This document shows, one piece after another, positions 50,694 through 59,574 of a DNA stretch of 64,000 nt; position 1 is the stretch's first letter, and each line of letters opens with the position of its first letter. This DNA is from an uncultured Acidobacteriia bacterium (GTDB lineage Bacteria; Acidobacteriota; Terriglobia; Bryobacterales; Bryobacteraceae): NCBI GenBank assembly GCA_903828455.1, contig CAIKMJ010000008.1, forward strand, positions 1-64,000, given 5' to 3'. The translations under genes and the position numbers were made by a program. The notes below the pieces were generated by a model. It was not told the DNA's origin. It was given only the letters and a program-made list of their open reading frames with translations, and made no database searches.

Positions 50694-51701
50694 ATGTTCG
50701 GAGGAGCCTTCAGAAGAGTGGCACGCGGCGGCCTGATCGCCGGCGGACTGGCCGCGCTCGGCGGCGGCTGCTGGCTGCTGGCGCAGGATGCCACGTTCCG
50801 CGCCTCGGTCGATCTTGTGGTGCTCAGCTTCACCGTGACAGACAGCAAGGGCAAGTATGTGAACGGCCTCAAGCCGTCCGACTTCCGGATTCTGGAAGAC
50901 GGCATTCGTCAGAAGATCTCCACCTTTTCCGAGGGCAACCGGCCGGCGATGCAGATCGCCGCCGATGGCTCCATGAAACCGCTGCTGCCGAACGATCCGG
51001 AGGCCGCCAAACTCGCCGCAGGCACCAGCGAAGCCTTCGTTGGCACCAACGTCTTCGTTCTTTTCGATACCAGCAACTTCATGTACAAGGGCTTCGTGTA
51101 TGCCGAAGACGCCATCGCCGACTTTGTGCGGGGGCTGGACCGCGCCGATTCGGTGGCCGTCTATACCTTCAGCCGCAACCTCTCCCGCGCCGCCGAACTG
51201 ACGCAGGATCGCGGCGAGGCGCTGCTCGGGCTGCGCAAGTCGGTGGCGGGCGACAGCACCGCGCTCTACAACGGCCTGCTGCTCACGTTGCGCGATGCGG
51301 CCAAAGTTCCGGGGCGCAAGGTGGTGATCGTGTTCTCCAACGGGCCCGACAACGCCAGTATGGTGGCGCCTGACGACGTGCGGGCCGTGGCGGAAGATGA
51401 AGGCATTCCGATCTACGTCATTTCGACGAACGATGTGGGCAGCGATTCGATTTCGAGCAGCGTCTTCCGGCGCATCGCCACGCGGACCGGCGGCAAGGCG
51501 TACTGGGCGAAGACGTGGCAGAAGCAGGTGGAGGCGTTCGAATCGATCCGCGAGGACCTGGGCAACTCTTATACCGTTACCTACTATCCGGCTGCCAATC
51601 CGAACGAAGGCTTTCGCAAGATCGATATTCAGATCGTGACCGACGCGGGCAAGAAGTATCGCGTGCGGGCAAGGCCGGGCTACAGGCCGCGAGCCAACTG
51701 A
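50694..51701 (+). CDS. VWFA-related acidobacterial-domain protein
   Basis: 335 residues (a TTG at 50688 could add two). Hydrophobic N-terminus (about 12-32) for export. The beginning of the mature part, FRASVDLVVLSFTVTDSKGK then VNGLKPSDFRILEDGIRQKI, is the hallmark of the family named VWFA-related acidobacterial domain. The von Willebrand A fold follows; its MIDAS-type sequence is LFDTSNFMY, i.e. DxSxF rather than DxSxS, so metal binding may be weakened. RKVVIVFSNGPDN and EGIPIYVISTND are typical later strands. Cotranscribed with the 1115-residue protein; a strong terminator follows. Confidence 0.9.
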   Translation: MFGGAFRRVARGGLIAGGLAALGGGCWLLAQDATFRASVDLVVLSFTVTDSKGKYVNGLKPSDFRILEDGIRQKISTFSEGNRPAMQIAADGSMKPLLPNDPEAAKLAAGTSEAFVGTNVFVLFDTSNFMYKGFVYAEDAIADFVRGLDRADSVAVYTFSRNLSRAAELTQDRGEALLGLRKSVAGDSTALYNGLLLTLRDAAKVPGRKVVIVFSNGPDNASMVAPDDVRAVAEDEGIPIYVISTNDVGSDSISSSVFRRIATRTGGKAYWAKTWQKQVEAFESIREDLGNSYTVTYYPAANPNEGFRKIDIQIVTDAGKKYRVRARPGYRPRAN

Positions 51702-51717
51702 CAGGAAGCACAAAACG

Positions 51718-51751
51718 AAAAGGAGGGTGCACGGGGCACCCTCCTTTTTTT
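51718..51751 (+). terminator. strong rho-independent terminator after the VWFA gene
   Basis: AAAAGGAGGGTGC (51718-51730) pairs with GCACCCTCCTTTT (51736-51748) round a five-base loop and runs into TTT. The A-run on the left makes it usable in both directions, so it may also stop the minus-strand TPR gene that ends at 51788. Confidence 0.92.
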
Positions 51752-51787
51752 GTCTGTGCTGGTCTTGTTGTCCGGTTGCTCGGGCTA

Positions 51788-52522
51788 CTAACCGATGCGC
51801 CCGAGCAGACCCTGAATCTGTTGGGTCTGGATCTTGTCGGGCTTATCGGCAAGCGCGGCCTGGCATTCCTTACGGGCGTGTTCGCGGTCGCCCTTCTGCA
51901 TGAGCGCCATCGCGTAGTGGTAGTGGTAGGTCGCGGTCTGCGGAGCCTGCACCACCAGGTTGCGGAAGGTGTCGAGCGCGTTGTCGGTGAGGTTCTTCTT
52001 GAGGTAGATCCAGCCGAGCGTGTCGTTGACTTCCGGATGCTGCGGCAGACGCTGCTTGGCGCGCGTGGCATAGGTCAGCGCCACGTCGAGATCGCCGTTC
52101 GATTCCGAAATCAGGTAGGCGAGATTGTTGAGCGCCAGCGGATTGTTGGGATCGATCTTGATGGCCAGCTCGTAGTACTTGCGCGCCACATCCATCTTGT
52201 TCTGCATCTCATAGAGCATCGCGAGGTTGGTGTCGATGTTCGGATTGTTGATGTCCTGCTGGCGGGCCTTTTCGAGCGAGTTGATGGCCTGCTGCGTGTC
52301 GCCCTTGTGCAGGTAAGCTTCGCCGATGCGCGTCCACAGATCGGCCAGCGAGCGGGGATCGGTCAGCCGCCCCTGCAGGCTCTGGAAGGTCGCCACTGCC
52401 TTGTCGTACTGCGCGGCCGCACCCTCGGCATTGCCCAGTTCGCGAATCAGATCGAGCCGGTTCGGATGCTTGTTGGCCTCCTCCTGGATGATCTGCACGG
52501 ACTTATCCGGCTGGCCTTCCAT
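51788..52522 (-). CDS. C-terminal part of a split TPR protein
   Basis: From the first downstream ATG (52522) this gives 244 residues of TPRs: LADLWTRIGEAYLHKGDTQQAI, IDTNLAMLYEMQNKMDVARKYY, NPLALNNLAYLISESNGDLD and NDTLGWIYLKKNLTDNALDTF. The frame is open a further 31 codons upstream (to 52615, KSKEAEDLFRRAFEADPN and on) where it meets the TAG that ends the gene at 52616-54136; those 31 codons are themselves a TPR. So this is the second part of one ancestral TPR protein. Whether it is translated by restart, readthrough, or not at all is unknown. Confidence 0.75.
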   Translation of the reverse strand: MEGQPDKSVQIIQEEANKHPNRLDLIRELGNAEGAAAQYDKAVATFQSLQGRLTDPRSLADLWTRIGEAYLHKGDTQQAINSLEKARQQDINNPNIDTNLAMLYEMQNKMDVARKYYELAIKIDPNNPLALNNLAYLISESNGDLDVALTYATRAKQRLPQHPEVNDTLGWIYLKKNLTDNALDTFRNLVVQAPQTATYHYHYAMALMQKGDREHARKECQAALADKPDKIQTQQIQGLLGRIG

Positions 52523-52615
52523 CAGGTAAGCGCGCGATTCGCCCAGCAGGCCGCGAAGATTGTTCGGATCCGCTTCGAAGGCCCGGCGGAACAGGTCTTC
52601 CGCTTCCTTGCTCTT

Positions 52616-52618
52616 CTA
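52616..52618 (-). other. in-frame TAG splitting a TPR lipoprotein gene
   Basis: CTA on the plus strand at 52616-52618 is TAG in the gene direction, in context Leu-Ser-Gln-stop-Lys-Ser-Lys. Upstream and downstream reading frames are identical and both sides are TPR sequence in phase. A single base change (for example from CAG, AAG, GAG, TGG or TAC/TAT) would create it. Confidence 0.85.
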
Positions 52619-54136
52619 CTGGCTGAGGTTGAGGATGCCGAGTTCAAGCAGCGTTTCGACCTGCTTCGGATTCTTCTCCAGAACCTCGTTGAGCATGGTG
52701 CGGGCCTCGTCGATGCGGCCCAGACGCTGCAGCGCCGCGGCCTTCATAACGCGAGCCTGCACGGTTCCGGGGGAGATCTTGAGAGTCTCGTCGGCCGATT
52801 TCAGCGCAGCATCGTTGTCGCCGCGCAGCATGGCCACCTGTGTGGCGGCAAGCCGGGCCGGAACGTAATCCGGGCGGAGCTGGATGGCGGCATCGAACTC
52901 CTGGCGCGCCTGTTCGTATTCGCCGCGCGCGAAGTGGGCGCGGCCCAGATTGAAGCGCGCCACGTAGTTGTTTGGCTTGGCGGTGACGACGGACTGGAGT
53001 TCGGTCATCGCCTGGTTCACGTCGCCCTTGTCGAGCATGAAGGTCGCCTTCAGTCCGCGCGCTTCCGGATCCTTTGGATCGTTCTTCAGGATGGCCTCGT
53101 TTTTGGCGTACGCCTGATCGGCCTTCCCTTCGCGAACGTAGGCTTCGATCTCGTGCTTCAGATATGTATTGCGGCGGGCCGGATCCTTCTGCACGCCTTC
53201 CTCGTATTCTTTCAGGGCATCGTCGAAATCGGCGACGCGCAGATAGAAATCGCCGGCTTCCAGATAGGCATCGGGGAAGTCTTTCAGGTTGCTCTTCATC
53301 TGGTTGAGCAGCTTGATGAGCTCATCGCGCTTATTGGTGCTGAAGTAGAACTGCGCCAAAGTGAGGCGGAGCTGCGGGTTCTTCGGATTGGCCGTGATGG
53401 CTTCCTTGAGCAGACCTTCGGCTTCGGGAATTTTGCGCTGCGAAAGGTTGACCCGATAAAGCTCGTAGTAGGCGTTCAGATTCGTCTTGTCCTTGTTGAC
53501 AAGGCCGCGGAACAGAGTCTCGGCCTCCGCCGATTCGCCGTCCACGACGAGCGTGCGGGCGAGCGCCATGGTGATGGTCGAATCGCCGGGCTTGGCGGCA
53601 AGTGCCGTCCGGTATTCGGCGATGGCGGCTTCCACGGTCTTCTTGCCTTCGGGCCCCTGCTTGTTGCGATAGAGGGAGCCGGCTTCCAGCATGTCGAGAT
53701 CGCCGGTCAGTTTGTGACCTTCCCAGCCGTTCGGCTTGCGCTTCATCAGGCCGGCCACCATGTCCTTGACGTCCTTGATTACCGAAGGATTTGCGTTCTG
53801 ACCCTGCGAGGCCATCAGCATGATCTCGCAAAGCTTGAGCGTGGCGTCATCGGAATCGGCGCTGCCGGGCGTCAGCAGTTCCACGGCGCGGCGCAGCGCC
53901 GGCACCGCATTCGGAATGGAACCGAGCTGCAGGTCTGTCAGCGAAAGGTGATAATATGCCGGGCCGAATTTCCGGTCGGTTTCGATGGACTTGCGGTACA
54001 TGATCGAAGCTTCCTTGTAGCGCTTGGCTTCGAAGTATTTGTTGCCGCTGTCGAGATATTTTTGCCGCAGGTAGATGGGATCCCGGCTGCAGGAGATCAG
54101 CGAGAGGGAAATGAGTGCCAATACCAGATATCGCAT
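52616..54136 (-). CDS. TPR lipoprotein, N-terminal part of a split gene
   Basis: 506 residues from ATG 54136 (an ATG at 54154 would add six). Lipoprotein signal MRYLVLALISLSLISC with lipobox Leu-Ile-Ser-Cys. About a dozen TPRs: KYLDSGNKYFEAKRYKEASI, FGPAYYHLSLTDLQLGSIPN, LNAYYELYRVNLSQRKIPEA, YVARFNLGRAHFARGEYEQA and so on. Ends at a TAG after GILNLSQ, in phase with further TPR sequence (see 51788-52522); the undivided protein would be about 780 residues. This general form (outer-membrane TPR lipoprotein) resembles PEP-CTERM/XrtA-associated PrsT-type proteins, but no exosortase gene is present. On its own it may still be a functional scaffold. Confidence 0.85.
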   Translation of the reverse strand: MRYLVLALISLSLISCSRDPIYLRQKYLDSGNKYFEAKRYKEASIMYRKSIETDRKFGPAYYHLSLTDLQLGSIPNAVPALRRAVELLTPGSADSDDATLKLCEIMLMASQGQNANPSVIKDVKDMVAGLMKRKPNGWEGHKLTGDLDMLEAGSLYRNKQGPEGKKTVEAAIAEYRTALAAKPGDSTITMALARTLVVDGESAEAETLFRGLVNKDKTNLNAYYELYRVNLSQRKIPEAEGLLKEAITANPKNPQLRLTLAQFYFSTNKRDELIKLLNQMKSNLKDFPDAYLEAGDFYLRVADFDDALKEYEEGVQKDPARRNTYLKHEIEAYVREGKADQAYAKNEAILKNDPKDPEARGLKATFMLDKGDVNQAMTELQSVVTAKPNNYVARFNLGRAHFARGEYEQARQEFDAAIQLRPDYVPARLAATQVAMLRGDNDAALKSADETLKISPGTVQARVMKAAALQRLGRIDEARTMLNEVLEKNPKQVETLLELGILNLSQ

Positions 54137-54259
54137 AGTGTTACGCAACTCCATTGTCCTACAAATCCCGTGCGTTGCGCGATGAAGAAAGTTAACAGGG
54201 GTACAGCCGCGTTCCGGTACCGGAGTACTGCGGTGGCTCCGCTGTGAATGAAACGGCAG

Positions 54260-57200
54260 CTAGTTAACGGCCACGGTGGGAGGCACGGGACCGGTGGTCG
54301 AACTGGAGACGGTGCCAACTTTAATCGTTACAGGCACCGCCTTACCGGCGATGTGAGTGCCGGGGATGTCCACGTTGATTTGATAAACGCCGATGAGGCC
54401 CGGAACAAGGCCGGCCCATTCGACGATTACCGGCGACCGGGTGTCGCCGACGGGGCCGAAATACACGGCCACGCCCGCCTTTTCGCAGGAGATCTGATCC
54501 GTGCAAAGAGTGGCAAGGGGGCTCGAAGGCGACGGGGTTCCCGTGGTCACTTTGCCACCCGTGGTGGCGCCGAGGCCAATGGCGAAGATCATCAGATTTT
54601 CGTCGCGGCTGGCGGGGTTATCCGGGGTGACGAATGCGCCATCGAGGTGCTCGATTGCCGCCTGCCCGCCGTTGCCGATCAGCACGGCCGGCGCGACCTT
54701 CGCCACGCTGACGCTCGTGGCGACAGAGGCGGACCTGGCGGCGATATTGTGCACCACCAGCGAGTAGTTGCCCGCAGCGAGCGTTACCGGAATCTCAGCA
54801 TTGATCTGGCCGGTGGAGGCAAGCGTCAGCGGGATCGCCTGGTTGCTCAGCGTGACGCAGGCGCCGCCGAGGATGGTGGGCAGCGGAGCGACGCCGGTTG
54901 CGGTTGAGGTCGCGAGGTTGCGGCCGAAAATGGTCATGTAGCCGCCAGCCGCCAGTGGCTTCGTGTAATCGGCGAGATTGACGACACCGCCCGTATTAAC
55001 CGCAGGGAGTGTGGCGTTGGCCGCGGCCAGTCCGCCTGCAATTCCGCCGCCGTTAAAGCCGCCACCGTTAAATCCACCGCCACCACCCCCCGCGCCAATC
55101 GCGGCCGCCGCTACGACGGGAATCACAGAGAGTCCGGATGCGGTGACAACGTAGGCCGTTGCCGCGGCGGAATCGATCGCCATGGTGCGGGCGAATGCGG
55201 TAGTGCGTCCGTTGCCCGTTACGGTGGAGGGCGCTCCCTCGAGTGTGGAGACAATGCCGGTGAGTGAGCCGGCCGTCAAATTGTAGAGTTCGATTTGTCC
55301 GGCGTCCGTCACGGCAGCCGTGGTGCTGGTCCGGACCGGTTGGGAGAACATGGCGACTGAGTTGGCCGACACGGCGGACACGGCGGCCACCGGGCGGCCC
55401 AGGGGAGACGAGGAACTGGTGCCGGTGTTGGTCAGCGGTCCGAGCGAGGCGTCGAGCAGCACGCCGCCCACGGCGAAGTATTTTCCGCCGGGACCGGCCG
55501 TTACCGGGCCGATGTAGCCGGTGAGGGGTGCGGTGAGAACGGCACGGGCAACGGTGAAATCGTCCGCCGCGTCGTCGTAGAGATAAGCATTGCCGGTTGC
55601 CGTCATCAGCATGACGTACTCACCGCCGGGTGTGGCGGCCATGCTCCAGGTGGCAGGATTGCCGCCCGACACCGTACGGGCCGTGGCGCCGAATACGGCG
55701 GGATTGAGGGTGCGGGGAATGGCCTGGTTGCCGTCGATTTTCCAGATACTGCCGTCCGACATGACGAATTGCGGACCGCGGCCGGCGGCGGCTATGGCAA
55801 CCGGCGTACTCAGCGTGACGGAGGCGTTGAACGGCAGGGCGGGAAATACGACAGTGCCGGTCTGCACGCCCTTATCCAGATTGACGATGCTGATGGACTC
55901 GCCACCGTTATTGGCCACGTAGAGCGTGACGCCGTCGGAACTGAGAGCCATGGCGTGAGGCAACTGGCCGACCTTGATCGGCGTGGACAACTGGCCGGCC
56001 TGCGTGTCGTAGACTTCGATGCGGTTCATGCCGGAATTGGTCATGTAGACCTTTTTGCGGGTGGCATCGAAAATGATGTCGGTGAGACCTTCGCCCGCGC
56101 TGGCATTGAGCGCGATGGGGACAATTGTGCCGGCCGATTCGGAAGAGCGGTTGTTCTGATAGACGTGAACGTTGCCGGGAATATTAATGGCCTCGGTGGA
56201 GAGCACGGTGAAATCCGATGGTCCAACGGTGCCGGGGCTGGTGGCGGCTTTGGAGTTGTACTGGAAATTGAGCGTGACGGCGCTGGTTCCGTTATTGACG
56301 GAAGCGATGGGGCCGTTGGCCGTGGCCGCGGCAGCCGTGGTTGTGGTGCCTCCGCCTACCGCACCTCCTCCGACTGCGCCACCACCTGCCGCACCTCCTC
56401 CGGTCGCCCCGCCGCCGCCCGGAACCGGAATGACGATACCGCCGCCACCCGGAACAGGAATAACAATGCCGCCGCCGGGACCGCCGAAGCCGCCGATTGT
56501 GATGCCGCCGAAGCCACCGCCGAGGCCGGGGATGCCCGTGATGCCGCCGGTCGTGGCCGTTGGCGTGCTGCCGGTGTAGGCCTGGAGGCTGGCAGTGAAC
56601 CGGCCCTTACCGGCATTATTCAGAGTGTCCGTGGCCGTGGCTTGGGCTGCGTAGACCCCGCAGGCATCGTTCGTCAGCAGGACGATCTGAGAGTTGGGTT
56701 GCGCGAGTGGGGAGTTGGCGATGGTGGAAACCGGCAGGATCGTCATGCCGGATGCCGAAAGGGCGTAGACGGTGGCGCCGGCGGGATCGATGACCATTTT
56801 CCCGGAAAGATTTTCGGGCAGCTGAATGCCGAGTTTGATGAGAAGATTATCGGGATCGTTCACCAGCAGTTCGACGGTGTGGGTGCCGGTGGCGCTGCCG
56901 ACGGGCGCCATATTGAATGCAGCGTAGATGGCCGAGCCGTCCGGCGTAAACACGCTGCCGCCCTGGTTGTTCTGCGTATTGAAGTTGCCGGCCGTGCCGG
57001 CGGGGAAGGCGAAGGGTGCGTTGGCGGCATTCTCCTGCGCGATGACCTGGAGCGTCTTTGTGTTGAACAGGGTGGACCCGGCCATGAACTTCGAGTTGTC
57101 CGGAGCAATCGCAAGCGTGCTCGAAAGATTGGTGACGGCGCGGCTGACGAGCACGGTACCGGAAGCCACCTGATAGACGAACACGACTTTAGCCGTGTTC

Positions 57201-57793
57201 GACGTGCCGTTGGAGCCAACGATGATGCTGCCGTCGGCACTGGCGAGCAGGCGGCCGCGCGGCGAATTGTAAACCACGTTGCTCGGGGCCGGCAGCACGG
57301 GCGAAGTGGGAGCGGGCGGCACCACGGAGACAGAATTCAGAGATCCCGCGACCGGGTCATAGATGAGCAGAGTATTGGTGGAGTTGTTCCCCGTGGCAAT
57401 GGCGGAAATGAGCACACGGCCGTCGTTGCCCACCGCGACGCCTTCCGGGTTGGAGGGCAGCGTCACAACGTTGGAAACAATATTTTTGGAGAGGTCGATG
57501 ACGTCGAGCGCCGAGCCCGTGTAGGCGCTGACGTAGAGAAAGCGGCTGTCCGGCGACAGCGCCGCTGATTCAGGCCCGGCGCCGACCGTGATGGAAGGAA
57601 GAAAGGCCCTGGTTCTGATGTTGTAGATCTCGACCCGGTTCAGCGCATTGTTGAGCAGATAAATCTGGCTCCGGGAATTATCCAGAACAATGTCGCTGTA
57701 GTTGGCGCCGTTGGCCACAACCGTTCCGAATGTCGCCGCGCAGAGGTGTGCCGCGAACAGGGCTGCGAATGCCAGGAACCGGAGGGGACGCAT
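54260..57793 (-). CDS. secreted YVTN-type propeller protein with Gly-rich linkers and Solibacter-type C-terminal domain
   Basis: 1177 residues. Signal peptide about 1-20 (FLAFAALFAAHLCAA). Two propeller halves of YVTN/YncE type (about 25-380: RSQIYLLNNALNRVEIYNI, SRFLYVSAYTGSALDVIDL; and about 545-900: RKKVYMTNSGMNRIEVYDT, VTLYVANNGGESISIVNLD). They are joined by a Gly-rich linker (about 410-475) and followed by a second Gly/Asn linker (about 892-915). The C-terminal about 930-1165 has the pattern of the Solibacter uncharacterised C-terminal domain (TIGR03437): GGYMTIFGRNLA, LASTGQINAEIPV, NLMIFAIGLGAT and GLVPGLIGVYQINVDIPG. Surface or secreted; function unknown. Confidence 0.9.
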   Translation of the reverse strand: MRPLRFLAFAALFAAHLCAATFGTVVANGANYSDIVLDNSRSQIYLLNNALNRVEIYNIRTRAFLPSITVGAGPESAALSPDSRFLYVSAYTGSALDVIDLSKNIVSNVVTLPSNPEGVAVGNDGRVLISAIATGNNSTNTLLIYDPVAGSLNSVSVVPPAPTSPVLPAPSNVVYNSPRGRLLASADGSIIVGSNGTSNTAKVVFVYQVASGTVLVSRAVTNLSSTLAIAPDNSKFMAGSTLFNTKTLQVIAQENAANAPFAFPAGTAGNFNTQNNQGGSVFTPDGSAIYAAFNMAPVGSATGTHTVELLVNDPDNLLIKLGIQLPENLSGKMVIDPAGATVYALSASGMTILPVSTIANSPLAQPNSQIVLLTNDACGVYAAQATATDTLNNAGKGRFTASLQAYTGSTPTATTGGITGIPGLGGGFGGITIGGFGGPGGGIVIPVPGGGGIVIPVPGGGGATGGGAAGGGAVGGGAVGGGTTTTAAAATANGPIASVNNGTSAVTLNFQYNSKAATSPGTVGPSDFTVLSTEAINIPGNVHVYQNNRSSESAGTIVPIALNASAGEGLTDIIFDATRKKVYMTNSGMNRIEVYDTQAGQLSTPIKVGQLPHAMALSSDGVTLYVANNGGESISIVNLDKGVQTGTVVFPALPFNASVTLSTPVAIAAAGRGPQFVMSDGSIWKIDGNQAIPRTLNPAVFGATARTVSGGNPATWSMAATPGGEYVMLMTATGNAYLYDDAADDFTVARAVLTAPLTGYIGPVTAGPGGKYFAVGGVLLDASLGPLTNTGTSSSSPLGRPVAAVSAVSANSVAMFSQPVRTSTTAAVTDAGQIELYNLTAGSLTGIVSTLEGAPSTVTGNGRTTAFARTMAIDSAAATAYVVTASGLSVIPVVAAAAIGAGGGGGGFNGGGFNGGGIAGGLAAANATLPAVNTGGVVNLADYTKPLAAGGYMTIFGRNLATSTATGVAPLPTILGGACVTLSNQAIPLTLASTGQINAEIPVTLAAGNYSLVVHNIAARSASVATSVSVAKVAPAVLIGNGGQAAIEHLDGAFVTPDNPASRDENLMIFAIGLGATTGGKVTTGTPSPSSPLATLCTDQISCEKAGVAVYFGPVGDTRSPVIVEWAGLVPGLIGVYQINVDIPGTHIAGKAVPVTIKVGTVSSSTTGPVPPTVAVN

Positions 57794-57864
57794 GAATCTC
57801 TTAAGAATATAACCCGTGGGAGTGCCGAAAGTTACACCGGAGGCGGCGGAAAGCGAGCAACCGC

Positions 57865-59553
57865 TCAGGGGGACACCCGGCGGGCCACGATGAGGGTCAC
57901 GTCGTCGGCCGGGGGCGCGTCGGCGGTGTAGACCTTCAGGGCAGCGTTGACTTCATTGATGATGTTGGCGGCGGGCTCGGAGCGGTGCGCCGCAACCACG
58001 GCGGCGAGGCCGTCGATATCGAATTCGTCGCCGGCCGGGTTGGTGGCCTCGGTGACGCCGTCACTGTAAATAACCAGAGTGTCGCCAACGTCGAGATTGG
58101 CCTGAAACTGTTTGTATTCAATAAACGGCAGGATGCCGACAACCGGTCCGCCGCCCTTCAGTTGCACGTGGCTGCCGTCGGCGCGAACGATAAGGGGCGG
58201 ATTATGGCCGGCATTGCAGAAGGTCAGCTCACCGGTTTCTGCGTTCAGAATGCAGAAGAAAAGCGTGATGAAGCGGTTGGGCGGGCAATTGGCGGAGGTG
58301 ATGCGGTTGAGGCGGGTCATCACGTCGGCCAGGTCCTTGGGCTCTTCGATGAGAACCTGAACGCGCGCCTGAAGGCCCATCATCAGCAGGGAGGCGGGCA
58401 TGCCTTTGCCGGAAACGTCGCCGAGGACCATGGCGAGGTGATTGTTTTCGTAGGGGAAAAAATCGTAATAGTCGCCGCCGACGGTGCGGCAGGGGGCGTT
58501 GTGGCCGGCGACGTCGAGCCCCTGCACCGCGGGCGGGCCGGCGGGGAGAAAGCCGCGCTGGATTTCGGCGGCCTGTTCGAGATCGCGGGCGAGCAACTGG
58601 CGCGCGCGTTCGATTTCGGCGAAGCGGGTGTGTTCGATCCGGATGGCGGCGACGTTGGCCATGACGGTGAGCAGGTTGAGGTCGTCGCGGGTAAATTCGC
58701 GCATCAGCGACGGCGAATCGAGGTAGATGATGCCGATGATCTGATCGGCCGTCTGCAGCGGGACGGCCATCAGTGTGCGGATGTGCTGTTCCACGATGCT
58801 GCGGCGCTCGCGGAGGGCGTCGTCGAAGGCGGTGTCGCGGACAAGGACGGAGGCGCCGGTGTTGAGGACCCGGTCGCGCACGGCGCTGCTGATGCGGAAG
58901 CCTTCGCCGCGATGGGCGCGGATGGTGAGTTCGCCGTTATCCACGGTGAGCAGCACGCCGCGATCGGCGGCCACCGCTTTAATGGCGAGATCGAGGATGA
59001 AGGGGAACAGTTCCGCCAGCGGGCGGTTGCCGGCCAGTTCATTGCCGGCGCGGATGAGGGCCGAAATATGATTGGCGGCGAGCGCGGCGGTGGCGGCGGC
59101 GCTGTCACCGCGAACGTTGCTGATTATGGTGGCGCCGGCCGTGGCGCTGGCTTCCAGAGGATCGAAGACTACGACGGGGTTGAGAGGTTTCGCGGTGCCG
59201 TCTCCGCAGGTCAGGATGAGGTGGCCGGCGGTGAGGCGGTCGCCTGGCTGAAGCCGTGTTCGTTCCGCCAGACGCGCGCCGTTCAGCGTGGTGCCGTTTT
59301 TGCTGCCGAGGTCGGCGGCAAACCACTCGCCGGTGGCGGAATCCTTTTCGAAGCAGAAGTGCTGGCGGGATAAGCCGTTGTCGTCGGGATAACTGAGGTC
59401 CACGGAAGGAGCGCGGCCCACCACGAAGCGCTCGCTGGCCAGCTGAATGGTTCGGCTGCGGCCGTCGGGCGAAAGGATCTCGAGTTCGGTTACCGGGCGC
59501 GCGCCGGCCGGACTGCCGTCTTGCTTCGAAATGGGGGCCACTTGCGGAACCAT
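57865..59553 (-). CDS. FHA - GAF - SpoIIE/RsbU-type serine phosphatase
   Basis: 562 residues. FHA domain about 20-118 (RFVVGRAPSVDLSYPDDNGLSRQHF, then LGSKNGTTLNGARL), GAF domain about 160-315 (RTLMAVPLQTADQIIGIIYLDS), linker coiled coil (ARQLLARDLEQAAEIQRGFLP) and PP2C-like SpoIIE domain about 345-560: GGDYYDFFPY, VLGDVSGKGMPASLLM, CNAGHNPP, YSDGVTEATN and ADDVTLIVARR. Metal-binding Asp residues are intact. Cytosolic; it would join phosphothreonine recognition and a small-molecule or redox signal to dephosphorylation, as in partner-switching regulation. No anti-sigma partner gene is adjacent. Confidence 0.93.
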   Translation of the reverse strand: MVPQVAPISKQDGSPAGARPVTELEILSPDGRSRTIQLASERFVVGRAPSVDLSYPDDNGLSRQHFCFEKDSATGEWFAADLGSKNGTTLNGARLAERTRLQPGDRLTAGHLILTCGDGTAKPLNPVVVFDPLEASATAGATIISNVRGDSAAATAALAANHISALIRAGNELAGNRPLAELFPFILDLAIKAVAADRGVLLTVDNGELTIRAHRGEGFRISSAVRDRVLNTGASVLVRDTAFDDALRERRSIVEQHIRTLMAVPLQTADQIIGIIYLDSPSLMREFTRDDLNLLTVMANVAAIRIEHTRFAEIERARQLLARDLEQAAEIQRGFLPAGPPAVQGLDVAGHNAPCRTVGGDYYDFFPYENNHLAMVLGDVSGKGMPASLLMMGLQARVQVLIEEPKDLADVMTRLNRITSANCPPNRFITLFFCILNAETGELTFCNAGHNPPLIVRADGSHVQLKGGGPVVGILPFIEYKQFQANLDVGDTLVIYSDGVTEATNPAGDEFDIDGLAAVVAAHRSEPAANIINEVNAALKVYTADAPPADDVTLIVARRVSP

Positions 59554-59574
59554 GGAAAAACCTGGGTAAACGGC

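Noticed and set aside
52616-52618. Pyrrolysine or other recoded amber codon
   Set aside because: No tRNA-Pyl or PylS-like gene in the window, and the protein is a TPR scaffold rather than a methylamine methyltransferase; nonsense mutation or sequencing error is simpler.
52616-54136. Exosortase/PEP-CTERM system partner (PrsT-like)
   Set aside because: The TPR lipoprotein form is compatible, but no exosortase, PEP-CTERM protein or EPS glycosyltransferase genes are in the window.
51515-54247. Long plus-strand open frame (about 910 codons) opposite the TPR gene
   Set aside because: It is antisense to clear TPR repeats with a lipoprotein signal; its translation has no recognisable motif and the composition of a mirror frame in GC-rich DNA. 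It also runs through a strong terminator at 51718-51751.
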